Positions 26,069 to 34,593 are shown, counted from the stretch's first letter. The stretch: 64,000 bases of DNA from Paractinoplanes ovalisporus (GCF_016834655.1 NZ_JAENHP010000001.1:868001-932000), one strand, 5' to 3'. The notes: a model not told the origin generated them from the sequence alone. Translations and numbers: made by a program.

Positions 26069-26935
26069 ATGAACGAGGCCCGTCCGTACGCTCGCGAGCT
26101 CGGCGAATTCCTGCGCGCCCGCCGTGGAAGGCTGCGGCCGCAGGACGTGGGTCTCGAACCGGGTGGCCGCCGCCGGGTGACCGGATTGCGGCGCGAGGAA
26201 CTGGCGTTGCTGGCGGGGCTGAGCACCGACTACTACCAGCGCATGGAACAGGGCCGCGACCTGCGCCCGTCCGACGACGTGCTGGACGCCGTGGCGGGGG
26301 CGCTCGACCTCGACGAGAAGGAACGGCGGCACATGTTCGCCCTGGCCCGCGCGGCCCGGCGGCCGGAGCCGCAGCGCGTGTCGCGGGAGCCGGAAAGGGT
26401 GCCCGAGAGCACCCGGCGATTGCTGGCCGTGATGGCGACACCGGCCGTGGTGCTGGGCCGGCATCTCGACGTGCTCGCCTGGAACCCGATGGCCGAGGCG
26501 CTGCTGGGCGACCCGGCCGGCTATCCGCCGGGGCAGCTCAACATGCTGATGCTGATGTTCTCCGACGAACTGACCGGCGACCGGACGTGCGAGAACTGGG
26601 AGCGGCAGGCCCTGGAATACATCGGCATGATGCGGGCCGCGGTGGCCACCGACCCCACGCATCCGCGCGCGACCGAGGTCGTGGGCGAGCTGAGCATCCG
26701 AAGCGCCGAGTTCCGCCGGCTGTGGGCGCGCCACGACGTACGGGAGTCGGTGAGCGGCCTCAAGACGTTCCACTCCCCCGAGGTCGGCGACATCGACCTG
26801 ACCTGGGACACATACCCGCTGCCGGGCAACCCGGGGCCGGTGATGCTGGTCTTCACGGCCGAGCCGGGCAGCCCGGACGCCGACCGCTTGCAGTTGCTCG
26901 CCTCACTGCACGCCACGCGGGTCCGCAGGGCCTGA
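26069..26935 (+). CDS. XRE-family helix-turn-helix regulator with MmyB-like ligand domain
   Basis: A 288-residue regulator. The N-terminal HTH shows LGEFLRARRGRLRPQDVGL, RVTGLRREELALLAGLSTDYYQRMEQGRD. Residues about 105-280 are the MmyB-like PAS-type ligand domain (LDVLAWNPMAEALLGDPAGYP, NPGPVMLVFTAEPGSPDADRL). Members commonly repress a neighbouring SDR or oxidoreductase and bind fatty-acid-like ligands. ATG chosen from the conserved MNEARPYARELGEFL start. Confidence 0.88.
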   Translation: MNEARPYARELGEFLRARRGRLRPQDVGLEPGGRRRVTGLRREELALLAGLSTDYYQRMEQGRDLRPSDDVLDAVAGALDLDEKERRHMFALARAARRPEPQRVSREPERVPESTRRLLAVMATPAVVLGRHLDVLAWNPMAEALLGDPAGYPPGQLNMLMLMFSDELTGDRTCENWERQALEYIGMMRAAVATDPTHPRATEVVGELSIRSAEFRRLWARHDVRESVSGLKTFHSPEVGDIDLTWDTYPLPGNPGPVMLVFTAEPGSPDADRLQLLASLHATRVRRA

Positions 26936-26993
26936 AAACAGGCCGAGCCGCGGGCTGTGCCCGTCCTGGTCGGTGCGCAGGCCGCGCTCGTCG

Positions 26994-27377
26994 TCAGCCG
27001 ATGACCTTTCCGCCCAAGCCCGAACGGGACGTGGGTTGGCCGATCAGCTCGACCAGGACTTCGTCGCGGCAGGCGTCGCCGAACACAGCCGTCACGGCAT
27101 CGGTGAACGCCGTGACGAGCTGGGCGACGACCCGGGCGGCGTCGTCGCGGGCGAACACCTCCTCGCGCATGCCGAACGTGACCGAAGGCGCCGCCGCCGA
27201 AACCGCGACACCGCCGCGAGCCCAGCGACCGGTGGGGATGCCGATGAGACGGACGTCGACCGCGCTGCGCGACCACTCGCCGTAGACCGAGACGACGGCG
27301 TCGGTCAGGTGCTCGATGAGCCGTGGCTCGTGGCCGGTCAGCTCTTCCTCCAGGGCGTAGAGCGTCACGTGGGGCAT
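26994..27377 (-). CDS. Tautomerase-superfamily protein
   Basis: A 127-residue protein of the 4-oxalocrotonate tautomerase superfamily. The start at 27377 gives an N-terminal MPHVTLYALEEEL, placing the catalytic Pro at position 2 after Met removal. Two beta-alpha-beta halves are visible (VTLYALEEELTGHEPRLIEH and VTFGMREEVFARDDAARVV), a fused-dimer layout. A GAGGAG site precedes the start. Convergent with the XRE gene. Confidence 0.72.
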   Translation of the reverse strand: MPHVTLYALEEELTGHEPRLIEHLTDAVVSVYGEWSRSAVDVRLIGIPTGRWARGGVAVSAAAPSVTFGMREEVFARDDAARVVAQLVTAFTDAVTAVFGDACRDEVLVELIGQPTSRSGLGGKVIG

Positions 27378-27556
27378 CAGCAACTCCTCGGCGCCGGTCG
27401 TGTTGCGGGGAAATTGGCCGTGCTGGCCAGGATCTCGGTCACGCTCACATCATGTCTCTGACCGGAAGCACATTCCACCGAATTTCGAGTGGGCAAATTG
27501 AGTTTGGCATGATTGAATGCTGACATTCGGCTCGCACGGTGGAGGACAATTGATTC

Positions 27557-27847
27557 ATGGGTCAGTTGTCGTTGTTTGGGCGTGCGAAAACTGCTCGGAT
27601 GCGGGATCGGACGTTGGGTCGTCGATATTCCGCGGAGCGTGAGGAATTTCGGCGTGAGCATGCTCGGCGGCGGGAATTTGGGCTTCGGCGGCGGCATGCT
27701 GAGAAGTTGGCCTGGCTTCGGCGCGAAGGGCGTCTGACTTGGCCGGATGCTGCGCCGTATCCGGGTGAGGTTGCCCTGAAGGCGGTAGGGGAAAAACCGC
27801 GTTTCGAGAGCGGGCGGTTGAAAACTTGCGCCCTTGTGGGGTTTTAA
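27557..27847 (+). CDS. Small arginine-rich protein, unknown function, atypical codon use
   Basis: A 96-residue basic protein. The core MRDRTLGRRYSAEREEF and RREHARRREFGLRRRHAEKL is a charged helix with alternating Arg and Glu. It resembles small Arg-rich proteins I associate with Actinoplanes-type genomes (from memory, not searched). GGAGGA lies 10 nt before the ATG. Third-position GC is much lower than in neighbours (many GGT, TTG, CGT, GCT), which suggests transfer or an unusual history. No domain is assigned. Confidence 0.5.
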   Translation: MGQLSLFGRAKTARMRDRTLGRRYSAEREEFRREHARRREFGLRRRHAEKLAWLRREGRLTWPDAAPYPGEVALKAVGEKPRFESGRLKTCALVGF

Positions 27848-28012
27848 TGGATTCCTTGGGGCGGCCTCTCGGGGTGGTTGCGGTGAAACTCAAGGTGGCA
27901 TACAGCCTTCTGCTCTGTGCAACTCACCATGCTGTGGTCAAGGTTCGGGAAAACCATTCTTTCTTGGCCTTTTTGGCGTCTGTGGTCATGGCTGGAAGTA
28001 TGACTTCGGGCT
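27848..28012. other. Low-GC G-rich spacer, no gene supported
   Basis: About 165 bp of unusually A/T-rich sequence for this window, continuing the composition of the 27557-27847 gene. Short open frames on both strands lack starts or family features. I see no structured RNA that I can support. Confidence 0.4.
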
Positions 28013-28774
28013 CTATGGGCTGGGTAGGTGAGCGGCCTTCGCGACCAGCAGTTGCAGCACCTGCGTCGTTTTGGACGGGCCCTCGCCGACCTTCAGGCCG
28101 CGGTGTGCGACGAAGGAGAGCAACGCCTGTTGCGCCTCCTCGGCGACCTCCAGCGCTACCGAGATCGACAGCTCGAGGAAGTCCAGGTCGCCTACCGTCC
28201 ATCGCTCGGCCCGCACGTCCAGCGGGGGACGGTGGGGCTCGTTGACGGCGAAGGTGGGCCAGCGCCGGGCCGCGATCGGTGGGAGGACGGTGAGCACGTC
28301 GAGGTTGAGCGGGAAACCGGCGCACTGGTCGAGGAGCCGTTTCTGGTCGTCGGTGAACAGGGCCCGGACGCTCCGCTCGCCGGCCGCGACCCCGGCCACC
28401 AGGTCCTTGGGGCGGTCGGCGGTGAGCGACAGAGCCAGCGTGCGCCGGTCGCCCGCCCAGTCCGCCTCGACCTTGAACTCGGACTTCAGGTTGCCGTGAG
28501 ATGTCGTGGTCGTGCCGAGCCACGCGTCGGTCAGCTGGGAACGCCGCCCGGGCCGGAACTTGACCGTGACGTCGTCCTTGCCCTTGGTTTTCTGGCGGGC
28601 CCGCAGAATCAGCTGCCGGTCCTGCAACGGAGTGCCCGCACTGAGCCCGCTCGTGACGTCCTCCAGAAAGAAGATCTTCCAGGGGTCGACATCCGGCAGG
28701 TTCAGCGCCTCCACGGCCTTGACGGTGTGCTCACCGTCCAGGCTGACCTTCACCTCGACGCCGTCGAATCGCAT
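28013..28774 (-). CDS. CYTH-like protein, function unknown
   Basis: A 253-residue soluble protein. The N-terminal half has the alternating pattern of the CYTH/triphosphate-tunnel fold: VEVKVSLDGEH, then LILRARQKTKG and DVTVKFRPGRR, then FKVEADW. These could be the charged tunnel strands. The C-terminal part is helical (LELSISVALEVAEEAQQALL). The assignment to CYTH is inference; a triphosphatase role is not shown because the canonical ExExK start is imperfect. The start has GTGAGGGG upstream. Divergent from the PPOX gene at 28849. Confidence 0.6.
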   Translation of the reverse strand: MRFDGVEVKVSLDGEHTVKAVEALNLPDVDPWKIFFLEDVTSGLSAGTPLQDRQLILRARQKTKGKDDVTVKFRPGRRSQLTDAWLGTTTTSHGNLKSEFKVEADWAGDRRTLALSLTADRPKDLVAGVAAGERSVRALFTDDQKRLLDQCAGFPLNLDVLTVLPPIAARRWPTFAVNEPHRPPLDVRAERWTVGDLDFLELSISVALEVAEEAQQALLSFVAHRGLKVGEGPSKTTQVLQLLVAKAAHLPSP

Positions 28775-28836
28775 CCCCTCACGGTGGTCCGCCCCGAGCC
28801 CCCGTTCCAGTCCGCAGTCGTTGATCCGATCCGGCG

Positions 28837-28842
28837 TAGGTT
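28837..28842 (+). promoter_or_regulatory. -10 TAGGTT of the leaderless PPOX gene at 28849
   Basis: TAGGTT is followed by CGGGGC and then ATG (6-nt gap). No ribosome site is present. Confidence 0.55.
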
Positions 28843-28848
28843 CGGGGC

Positions 28849-29286
28849 ATGACGACGTTGGAGGACTTCGCGGGGCTGGCCGGTGGCGAGCAGGGACTGG
28901 TGACGGTGGCTACGACTCGGGCGGACGGCAGCGTTCAGGCCTCGCTGGTCAACGCCGGCGTGCTCGAAGACCCAGCTACCGGCGTACGGGCGGTGGGGTT
29001 CGTGACGTACGGGAAAGTGAAGCTCGCCAACCTGAGGGCACGCCCGCGGATTGCGGTGTCGGTGCGCTCGGGGTGGCAGTGGGCGACCGTCGAGGGGGCG
29101 GCGCGCATCATCGGGCCCGACGACCCCGCCGACGGGATCGACGGGGAGCGGCTGCGGCTGCTGCTGCGCGAAGTGTTCACCGCGGCCGGTGGCACGCACG
29201 AGGACTGGGACGAGTACGACCGGGTGATGGTCGAGCAGCGGCGAGCCGTTGTGCTGGTTGCACCGGAACGGGTCTACAGCAACTGA
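28849..29286 (+). CDS. PPOX-class F420-dependent enzyme
   Basis: A 145-residue split-barrel protein: LVTVATTRADGSVQASLVNAG, VGFVTYGKVKLANLRARPR, ISVRSG-like ASVRSGWQWATVEG, and a C-terminal EEYDRVMVEQRRAVVLV-like helix and strand (read here as DEYDRVMVEQRRAVVLV). This is the TIGR03618-type PPOX group, in which many actinobacterial members use F420. Substrate unknown. It appears leaderless, and it ends one base before the minus-strand gene stop at 29287. Confidence 0.83.
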   Translation: MTTLEDFAGLAGGEQGLVTVATTRADGSVQASLVNAGVLEDPATGVRAVGFVTYGKVKLANLRARPRIAVSVRSGWQWATVEGAARIIGPDDPADGIDGERLRLLLREVFTAAGGTHEDWDEYDRVMVEQRRAVVLVAPERVYSN

Positions 29287-29994
29287 TCACCTGGTGCTCA
29301 GGTGGGCGAACTGCAGCATCACGCCGGCCAGCACCAGGCGCGGGTCGAGGCCCGCGGCGGCTGCGGCCGCGACGTCGACCTGGTAGCCCCGGCGTATGCG
29401 CGTCACCTGGGCCGCCGGGTGGCCGCCGGACAGGAAGGTCAGGCTGCGGGGCGGCACGCGGCGGCCCGGGTCGTCCATCAGGAACGCGGCGGGATGGCCG
29501 TCCTCGCCCAGGAGCACGGTCAGCGTGCCGGGTGGCGCCCCGACCGGCGTGGTGAGCCGCCCGATGACGCGGCCGAGGCGGTTGTCGTGCACGTCCCACA
29601 CCACCGGGACCACCGGACGGGCGCGGCGGGCCCGCCGGGTCGCCGTGCGCAGCCGGGACCGCCAGGTCAAACTCGTGCCGGTGAGCGGGTCGAAGATCTG
29701 GCGCAGCAGGCCGGGCGGGCGGCGGGAACCCGAGATCTCGACCAGGGTGAGCAGCGGCCAGTCGGCGACGGCCCGGATCCCGTCGCCCTCGTCGCGCCGG
29801 AACGTCATCACCGGGGTGCCGCCGGCGATCACCTGGACCTGGGTGTCGTTGCCGGGCTCGTGCAGGCCGAGCGTGAACAGCTTGCCGAGGTCGTCGAGGA
29901 TCTCCCCACCGATCGTGCCGCCCGAGATGCGGATCGTGTACTGCCCGGTGAGCAGTTGTTCGGGCCAGCCGGCGCGGAGCTCGTCGATTCTCAT
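29287..29994 (-). CDS. Tandem paralogue B, LURP-one/scramblase-like fold possible
   Basis: A 235-residue protein, paralogous to the next gene upstream. Both start MR(I/L)(D/N)(D/E)LRAGWPE-(Q/E)-LTGQY. Both have a middle VWDVxDNRxxRxxGRLTxPxG segment and end with VDVAxAAxAGLDPRLVLA. The beta-rich body ending in a hydrophobic helix that begins DPRLVL resembles the tubby/LURP-one/scramblase barrel, which is inference only. The GC-rich central part is Arg-rich (TWRSRLRTATRRARRAR). Its start overlaps the stop of paralogue A by 4 bp. No catalytic residue pattern is apparent. Confidence 0.7.
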   Translation of the reverse strand: MRIDELRAGWPEQLLTGQYTIRISGGTIGGEILDDLGKLFTLGLHEPGNDTQVQVIAGGTPVMTFRRDEGDGIRAVADWPLLTLVEISGSRRPPGLLRQIFDPLTGTSLTWRSRLRTATRRARRARPVVPVVWDVHDNRLGRVIGRLTTPVGAPPGTLTVLLGEDGHPAAFLMDDPGRRVPPRSLTFLSGGHPAAQVTRIRRGYQVDVAAAAAAGLDPRLVLAGVMLQFAHLSTR

Positions 29995-30692
29995 TTGTCA
30001 CTCAGCCGGGCGTATCGCAGGAGCGCGCAGGCCAGCACCAGCCGCGGATCCAGGCCGGCCGGGGCCGCGCCCGCGACGTCGACGCGGTAGGCGTTGTCCA
30101 CGCGCGTGAACTGAGCCACGGGGCGGGCTCCGGTCCGTACGGTCAGCAATTCACCCTCGGCCATCAGATGCGCGGCCGTCCGTCCGGTCGCGCCGTGGAT
30201 CGCCGTGCGGGCCCCGGGGACGCCGATCGGCACGGTCAGGCGGCCGAGGAAGCGGTCCGCCCGGTTGTCGAGCACGTCCCAGACCTGGAGCGGCGTCGGC
30301 TGGAGTCGCGCCATGTCGGCGGTGAACTCCCGCCGGGCCCGACGCAGCCGGGACCGGAACGTGTATCGCTTGTCGGACATCTGGCGTCTCATGCGGTGCA
30401 GCAGGTACGGCTCCTCGCCCTGCGGCGACCGGACGTGCTGGAGCAGGGTGAGCCAGGGAGCGCTGCCCCCGGCGCGGACGGCCTTGATGCCCGGATGCTG
30501 GTTCCGGAAGACCTGCATGACGATCCGGTCGCCGGCGCGGGTCCAGAGCGAGGTGTCGTTGTCGGGGTAGAGCAGGTCGTCGGTGAGAAAGCTGACGACC
30601 TCGCGGGCCGCCGTCCCACCCGTCCGCTGAAACCAGTATTGACCGGTCAGCACCTCTTCCGGCCAGCCCGCTCGGAGATCATTCAACCGCAC
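29991..30692 (-). CDS. Tandem paralogue A, LURP-one/scramblase-like fold possible
   Basis: A 233-residue protein, first gene of the pair. Shared motifs with its paralogue are listed there; about one third to two fifths identity by eye, best at both ends and in the QVWDVLDNRADRFLGRLTVPIG region. There is no signal peptide or transmembrane segment apart from the short C-terminal hydrophobic helix. Upstream, 31 bp separates it from the stop of the RTX gene, so it may be read on that transcript. Function not assignable. Confidence 0.7.
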   Translation of the reverse strand: MRLNDLRAGWPEEVLTGQYWFQRTGGTAAREVVSFLTDDLLYPDNDTSLWTRAGDRIVMQVFRNQHPGIKAVRAGGSAPWLTLLQHVRSPQGEEPYLLHRMRRQMSDKRYTFRSRLRRARREFTADMARLQPTPLQVWDVLDNRADRFLGRLTVPIGVPGARTAIHGATGRTAAHLMAEGELLTVRTGARPVAQFTRVDNAYRVDVAGAAPAGLDPRLVLACALLRYARLSDK

Positions 30693-30723
30693 ACACTGGA
30701 CGGTAAAGCGTCACCGCAATCGA

Positions 30724-31896
30724 TCAGTCGGTGACCTCGCACGCCGCGACGGTGTCGTCGGCGTCGGCCTGGCACGTGTCGGTGTTCGGGCCGCCGTCGG
30801 CCAGATCGGGGAAACCCTGCCCCTCGAACTCGTGCACGTGGATCAGGTCGTCGCCGGCCTCGCCGTAGACCTTGTCGCTGCCCTGGGTGTCGCGGAGCTC
30901 GTCGTTGCCGGCGCCGCCGCGGATGAGGTCGTCGCCTTGGCCGCCGAAGATGTAGTTGGCCGAGGCGTTGCCGATCAGCACGTCGTTGCCGGTGCCGCCG
31001 TAGAGCCACTCGACGTCGGAGCCGACCGTGTCGCCCTCCCCCGCTTCGCCGTCGTCGCCGGTCTGGCCGTCCATGTCGACGGTCACCGGCCGGGCGCGGG
31101 TGCCGTAGTAGGCGGTGTCGCGGGCGCCGGGACCACCGAAGAACTTGTCGGCGCCCGTCGTGGCCTCCATCTGGTCGTTGCCGTCGCCGCCGTAGAAGGT
31201 GTTGTCGCCGGTGCCGCCGTCGAGGTTGTCGTTGCCGGCGCCGCCGGAGAGCAGGTCGTTGCCGGCGCCGCCGAGCAGCCAGTCGTCGCCGTTGCTTCCG
31301 TAGAGCTTGTCATGCCCGTACGAAGCAATCGGGTTGTAGGGGTTGCCCGGGCCCGTCAGGTAGATGTCGATGTAGTCGTTGCCGTCGCCGCCGTTGATGC
31401 TGTCGTCGCCGCCGGCCCCGATGAGGAAGTCGACCCCGCCGTAGCCCCAGATCGAGTCGTTGCCCGCGCCCGCCTGACCGAACACGTCGCCCTGGAGAAA
31501 GTCGTTCTTCGGGCCGCCGAGGAGCTTGTCGCTGCCGGGGCCGCCGTTCGCGGTCAGCGGCAGGTCGCTCTTGTTGATGACGGTGTCGTTGAGGTCGTAG
31601 GTGAAGACCCGCACCTGGTTTGGCGTCTGCGAGGTCGTGCACCGCACCTTCGTCGAGTCACCCTTGACGGCGGCACAACCCTTTCCCGCCCGTACGGGGA
31701 TTCGGTCGTCGATCGTCACGGTGCGGCCGGACCGGGTGACGACGACCGCGTTCACGGCTTTCTGACCCGCGGCGTATTGCACCACGTAGGGGCTGAGAAC
31801 CTGCGCGACGCCCGCCGCGGTGGCGGCCTCGGCCGGAACCGCGGTCGCGGAGATGAACACGGCAACGGCGGCGAGCCCGATCCAGCGCTTCCTCAT
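30724..31896 (-). CDS. Secreted RTX/hemolysin-type calcium-binding repeat protein
   Basis: A 390-residue exported protein. The signal peptide is MRKRWIGLAAVAVFISATAVPAEA. Residues about 30-110 are a beta-rich leader domain. From about residue 115 there are RTX nonapeptides of the GGxGxDxUx type: GGPGSDKLLGG, GGDDSINGGDGNDYIDI, GSNGDDWLLGGAGNDLLSGGAG and more. They would form a Ca2+-loaded parallel beta-roll. No protease or lipase module is attached. A leaderless-type TACGAT lies 8 nt before the ATG (31910-31905). The ATG at 31896 is chosen by the signal peptide. Confidence 0.86.
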   Translation of the reverse strand: MRKRWIGLAAVAVFISATAVPAEAATAAGVAQVLSPYVVQYAAGQKAVNAVVVTRSGRTVTIDDRIPVRAGKGCAAVKGDSTKVRCTTSQTPNQVRVFTYDLNDTVINKSDLPLTANGGPGSDKLLGGPKNDFLQGDVFGQAGAGNDSIWGYGGVDFLIGAGGDDSINGGDGNDYIDIYLTGPGNPYNPIASYGHDKLYGSNGDDWLLGGAGNDLLSGGAGNDNLDGGTGDNTFYGGDGNDQMEATTGADKFFGGPGARDTAYYGTRARPVTVDMDGQTGDDGEAGEGDTVGSDVEWLYGGTGNDVLIGNASANYIFGGQGDDLIRGGAGNDELRDTQGSDKVYGEAGDDLIHVHEFEGQGFPDLADGGPNTDTCQADADDTVAACEVTD

Positions 31897-31904
31897 AACG
31901 CCGG

Positions 31905-31910
31905 ATCGTA
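31905..31910 (-). promoter_or_regulatory. -10 TACGAT of the RTX gene
   Basis: Minus-strand TACGAT, 8 nt before the ATG at 31896, with no ribosome site between them. The same hexamer and spacing is used at 53938-53943. Confidence 0.5.
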
Positions 31911-31949
31911 ATGCGACGGGCCCGCCCGCGCGGACCCGCCGCGTACGCA

Positions 31950-33197
31950 TCAGGCCGCCCGGTTACGCACCATGCCGTGCGGGTCGAGCACGTACTTCTT
32001 GGCCGCGCCCTGATCGAAGTCCCGATAGCCCTGCGGGGCCTCGTCCAGCGTGATGGCGACGGCGTTGACGTTCTTCGCGATCTGCACCCGGTCGTGCAGG
32101 ATCGCCATCATCAGGTTGCGGTTGTACTTCATGACCGGGCACTGGCCGGTGACGAACGAGTGCGACTTCGCCCAGCCCAGACCGAGCCGCAGCGAGAGCG
32201 AACCCACCTTGGCCGCCTCGTCCACGCCGCCCGGGTCACCGGTGACATACAGGCCCGGGATGCCGATCGCGCCGCCGGCCCGGGTCATCTGCATCAGCGA
32301 GTTGAGCACGGTGGCCGGCTGTTCGACGTCCGCGTTCTCGCCGTGGCCGCGCGCCTCGAAGCCGACCGCGTCGACCGCGGCGTCGACCAGCGGCTCACCG
32401 ATCGCGGCGGCGTCGTTGCCGAGGATCCGGGAGATCTGCTCGACCGGGTCGCCCTGGGCCACGTTCACGGTCTCGCAGCCGAACGAGCGCGCCTGGGCCA
32501 GCCGCTCCTCGTTCAGGTCGCCGACGATGACGGCCGAGGCGCCGAGCAGCCACGCGGAAGTGGCCGCCGCCAGGCCGACCGGTCCCGCTCCGGCGATGTA
32601 GACCGTCGACCCGGTCGTCACGCCCGCGCTCACGCAACCGTGGTAGCCGGTCGGGAAGATGTCGGCGAGCATGGCCAGGTCGAGCGCCTTCTCTATGGCC
32701 TGGTCGCGGTCGGGGAATTTCAGCAGGTTCCAGTCCGCGTACGGGACCAGGACGTACTCGGCCTGGCCGCCCACCCAGCCGCCCATGTCGACGTAGCCGT
32801 AGGCCGAGCCCGGCCGGTCGGGGTTGACGTTCAGGCAGACGCCGGTCTTGCCTTCCTTGCAGTTGCGGCAGCGCCCGCAGGCGATGTTGAACGGGACCGA
32901 GCAGATGTCGCCGGTCTTGATGAACTCGACGCCCGGCCCGACGTCGACGACCTCACCGGTGATCTCGTGGCCCAGCACCAGGCCCTCGGGGGCGGTGGTG
33001 CGGCCGCGCACCATGTGCTGGTCGCTGCCGCAGATGTTGGTGGCGACCGTCTTGAGGATCGCGCCGTGCGGCACCTTGCGGCCCACGTTGAGTTTGTTGA
33101 CGCCCGGGCCGTCCTTCAGCTCGTACGTCGGGTAGTCGATGTCCTGGACCGCGACCTGGCCGGGCCCCTCGTAGACCACCGCGCGATTGGCTGGCAT
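31950..33197 (-). CDS. fdhA: Glutathione-independent formaldehyde dehydrogenase (zinc MDR family)
   Basis: A 415-residue zinc-dependent NAD dehydrogenase that oxidises formaldehyde without a thiol cofactor. Catalytic zinc residues are in TNICGSDQHMVRGR and GLVLGHEITGEV. The structural zinc loop is ACGRCRNCKEGKTGVCLN with four Cys. The cofactor motif reads YIAGAGPVGLAAATSAWLLG. The long GYVDMGGWVGGQAEYVLVPYADWN segment and the C-terminal DPHGMV are family hallmarks. A GGGAGG site precedes the ATG. Actinobacteria usually use mycothiol-dependent enzymes, so this may be a dismutase-type alternative route. It stands alone. Confidence 0.9.
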   Translation of the reverse strand: MPANRAVVYEGPGQVAVQDIDYPTYELKDGPGVNKLNVGRKVPHGAILKTVATNICGSDQHMVRGRTTAPEGLVLGHEITGEVVDVGPGVEFIKTGDICSVPFNIACGRCRNCKEGKTGVCLNVNPDRPGSAYGYVDMGGWVGGQAEYVLVPYADWNLLKFPDRDQAIEKALDLAMLADIFPTGYHGCVSAGVTTGSTVYIAGAGPVGLAAATSAWLLGASAVIVGDLNEERLAQARSFGCETVNVAQGDPVEQISRILGNDAAAIGEPLVDAAVDAVGFEARGHGENADVEQPATVLNSLMQMTRAGGAIGIPGLYVTGDPGGVDEAAKVGSLSLRLGLGWAKSHSFVTGQCPVMKYNRNLMMAILHDRVQIAKNVNAVAITLDEAPQGYRDFDQGAAKKYVLDPHGMVRNRAA

Positions 33198-33293
33198 CGT
33201 TGCCTCCCATCGTCGTTAGGTGCCCGTGAGTGACGGGGTCGTCACGGCACCATGAACGCCATGTTTCACGTCAGGCGCGCGAAACAGAACCGC

Positions 33294-33752
33294 TGGTGCC
33301 GCTCACAGATACGCAATTGGTGATAAGACTCGCTACTCCCCACGGCGCCACCGCCGAGGCCGACCTGGTGATCGGCGCCGACGGCGTCGGGTCCTGCGTA
33401 CGCCGCCTGGCCACCGATGCCGGTCCCGACTACTCCGGGGTGGCGTTCCACAACATGCGCTACGCCGACGCCGGCCGCACGCCCCCGGCGTGCCCCTGTT
33501 CGGCGACGCCGCCCACGCGATGGGCCCGTTCGGCGGCTTCGGCGTCAACCTGGCCCTGCTGGACGCGGCCGAACTGGCCACGCCATCGCGACGGAAACCA
33601 CGCTGGACGCGGCGATCCAGGCCTACGAGCCGACCACGCAGTCCCGGGCCGCGACTCCCGCCGGCCAGTTCGACCTGGCCTCTCGCCGGTTCTTCGGCAT
33701 CGAGGGCGCGATGAAGTCGGTCCCGCTCGGGAATCACCGCTCCGACGCCTGA
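33294..33752 (+). pseudogene. Decayed FAD-dependent monooxygenase
   Basis: Three pieces of an aromatic-hydroxylase-type flavoprotein occur in order but in three frames. First, ATAEADLVIGADGVGSCVRR (about 33346-33405). Second, VPLFGDAAHAMGPFGGFGVN (about 33490-33560), the FAD-ribityl GDAAH motif. Third, a tail with ETTLDAAIQAYEPTTQSRAA (about 33596-33660). The first 130 residues and the middle domain are missing. Two frameshifts and the lack of a start mean it is not functional. The 33198-33293 stretch before it holds no gene. Confidence 0.75.
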
Positions 33753-33796
33753 CCGCCGCCGCACTGGACCCGGGCCGGCATAGATCGGCTGGCGCA

Positions 33797-33816
33797 CCGC
33801 TGGGTGGGCCCAGCGG
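33797..33816. terminator. Hairpin downstream of the monooxygenase remnant
   Basis: A perfect 8-bp stem CCGCTGGG/CCCAGCGG around loop TGGG. A separate 12-bp palindrome GTCGGGCCCGAC follows at 33823-33834. It may end transcription before the next gene. Confidence 0.4.
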
Positions 33817-33907
33817 CAAATGGTCGGGCCCGACGGCGGGCTCAGGCCGAAAATGTCATCTATGGTCGCAGCATGGTCGAGATGCTTCGACTTGCGACAC
33901 TGAAAGT

Positions 33908-34543
33908 ATGCGAACCCGCACTCTCCGACGTCGATGGATCAACACGTCACTGATCATTTCCGCTTCGGTGGTGTTTCTCGCCGGAATTCTGATCTTTCCG
34001 TTCCTCGTTCGTGGCGTGGCGGGCCGGGACTGGCAGACGCTCTCCGACGTGGGGCAGGCTTATGGCGCGATCTCGGCGATTCTTTCGGGGCTGGCACTGT
34101 GCGGGGTGGCGGTGTCGGTGACCGTGCAGTGGCGGCAGACCGTCTGGGCCAGAATCGCGAGCGCCCGCGAGCGGCATTTCGAGCTGATCAAACTCATTCT
34201 CGAAGATCCGGAGCTCAGCTACCGCGGACCGGCAGACGTCGAATCCGATCGTGAGCATCGCCGGCAACTCGTGTGCAACCTCTGGGTGTCCCATTGGATG
34301 CTCTTGTGGGAACTCGGTGAGCTGGACGCGGAATCGCTGAGATACGCGTTCGACGATCTGTTCGCCGATGCGGTTTCGCGCGACTGGTGGCGCAGTGCGG
34401 GCCCCATCTGGATGGCGCATCGATCCCGGCGGCGCCGAGAGTTCGTTGCCGTCGCGTGGAGCAGCTTCGAAGAAATGGAGCGTGTGTCTGCCGAATTGGC
34501 CGCACAGATGGAAGGCGCTCGCCCCGCGCCTTCGGCGGATTGA
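33908..34543 (+). CDS. DUF6082-like membrane protein
   Basis: A 211-residue protein. Two N-terminal transmembrane helices (SLIISASVVFLAGILIFPFL and AISAILSGLALCGVAVSVTV) flank RDWQTLSDVGQAYG, followed by a cytoplasmic helical domain (RERHFELIKLILEDPE, LVCNLWVSHWMLLWELGELD). This matches the DUF6082 family layout, common in Streptomyces and relatives, unknown function. Third-position GC is a little lower than surroundings. It converges with the next minus gene. Confidence 0.7.
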   Translation: MRTRTLRRRWINTSLIISASVVFLAGILIFPFLVRGVAGRDWQTLSDVGQAYGAISAILSGLALCGVAVSVTVQWRQTVWARIASARERHFELIKLILEDPELSYRGPADVESDREHRRQLVCNLWVSHWMLLWELGELDAESLRYAFDDLFADAVSRDWWRSAGPIWMAHRSRRRREFVAVAWSSFEEMERVSAELAAQMEGARPAPSAD

Positions 34544-34548
34544 TTGAT

Positions 34549-34586
34549 CCGGCCGGTCCGGAGCTGGATAGAGCCGGGCCGGCCGG
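34549..34586. terminator. Bidirectional hairpin between convergent genes
   Basis: CCGGCCGG at 34549-34556 pairs with CCGGCCGG at 34579-34586, with a mismatch and two more pairs inside. It sits between the two convergent stop codons at 34543 and 34594. Confidence 0.5.
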
Positions 34587-34593
34587 TATGCAG

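Noticed and set aside
27924..28523. 199-codon minus-strand gene
   Set aside because: Overlaps the better-supported 28013-28774 gene in another frame; composition random.
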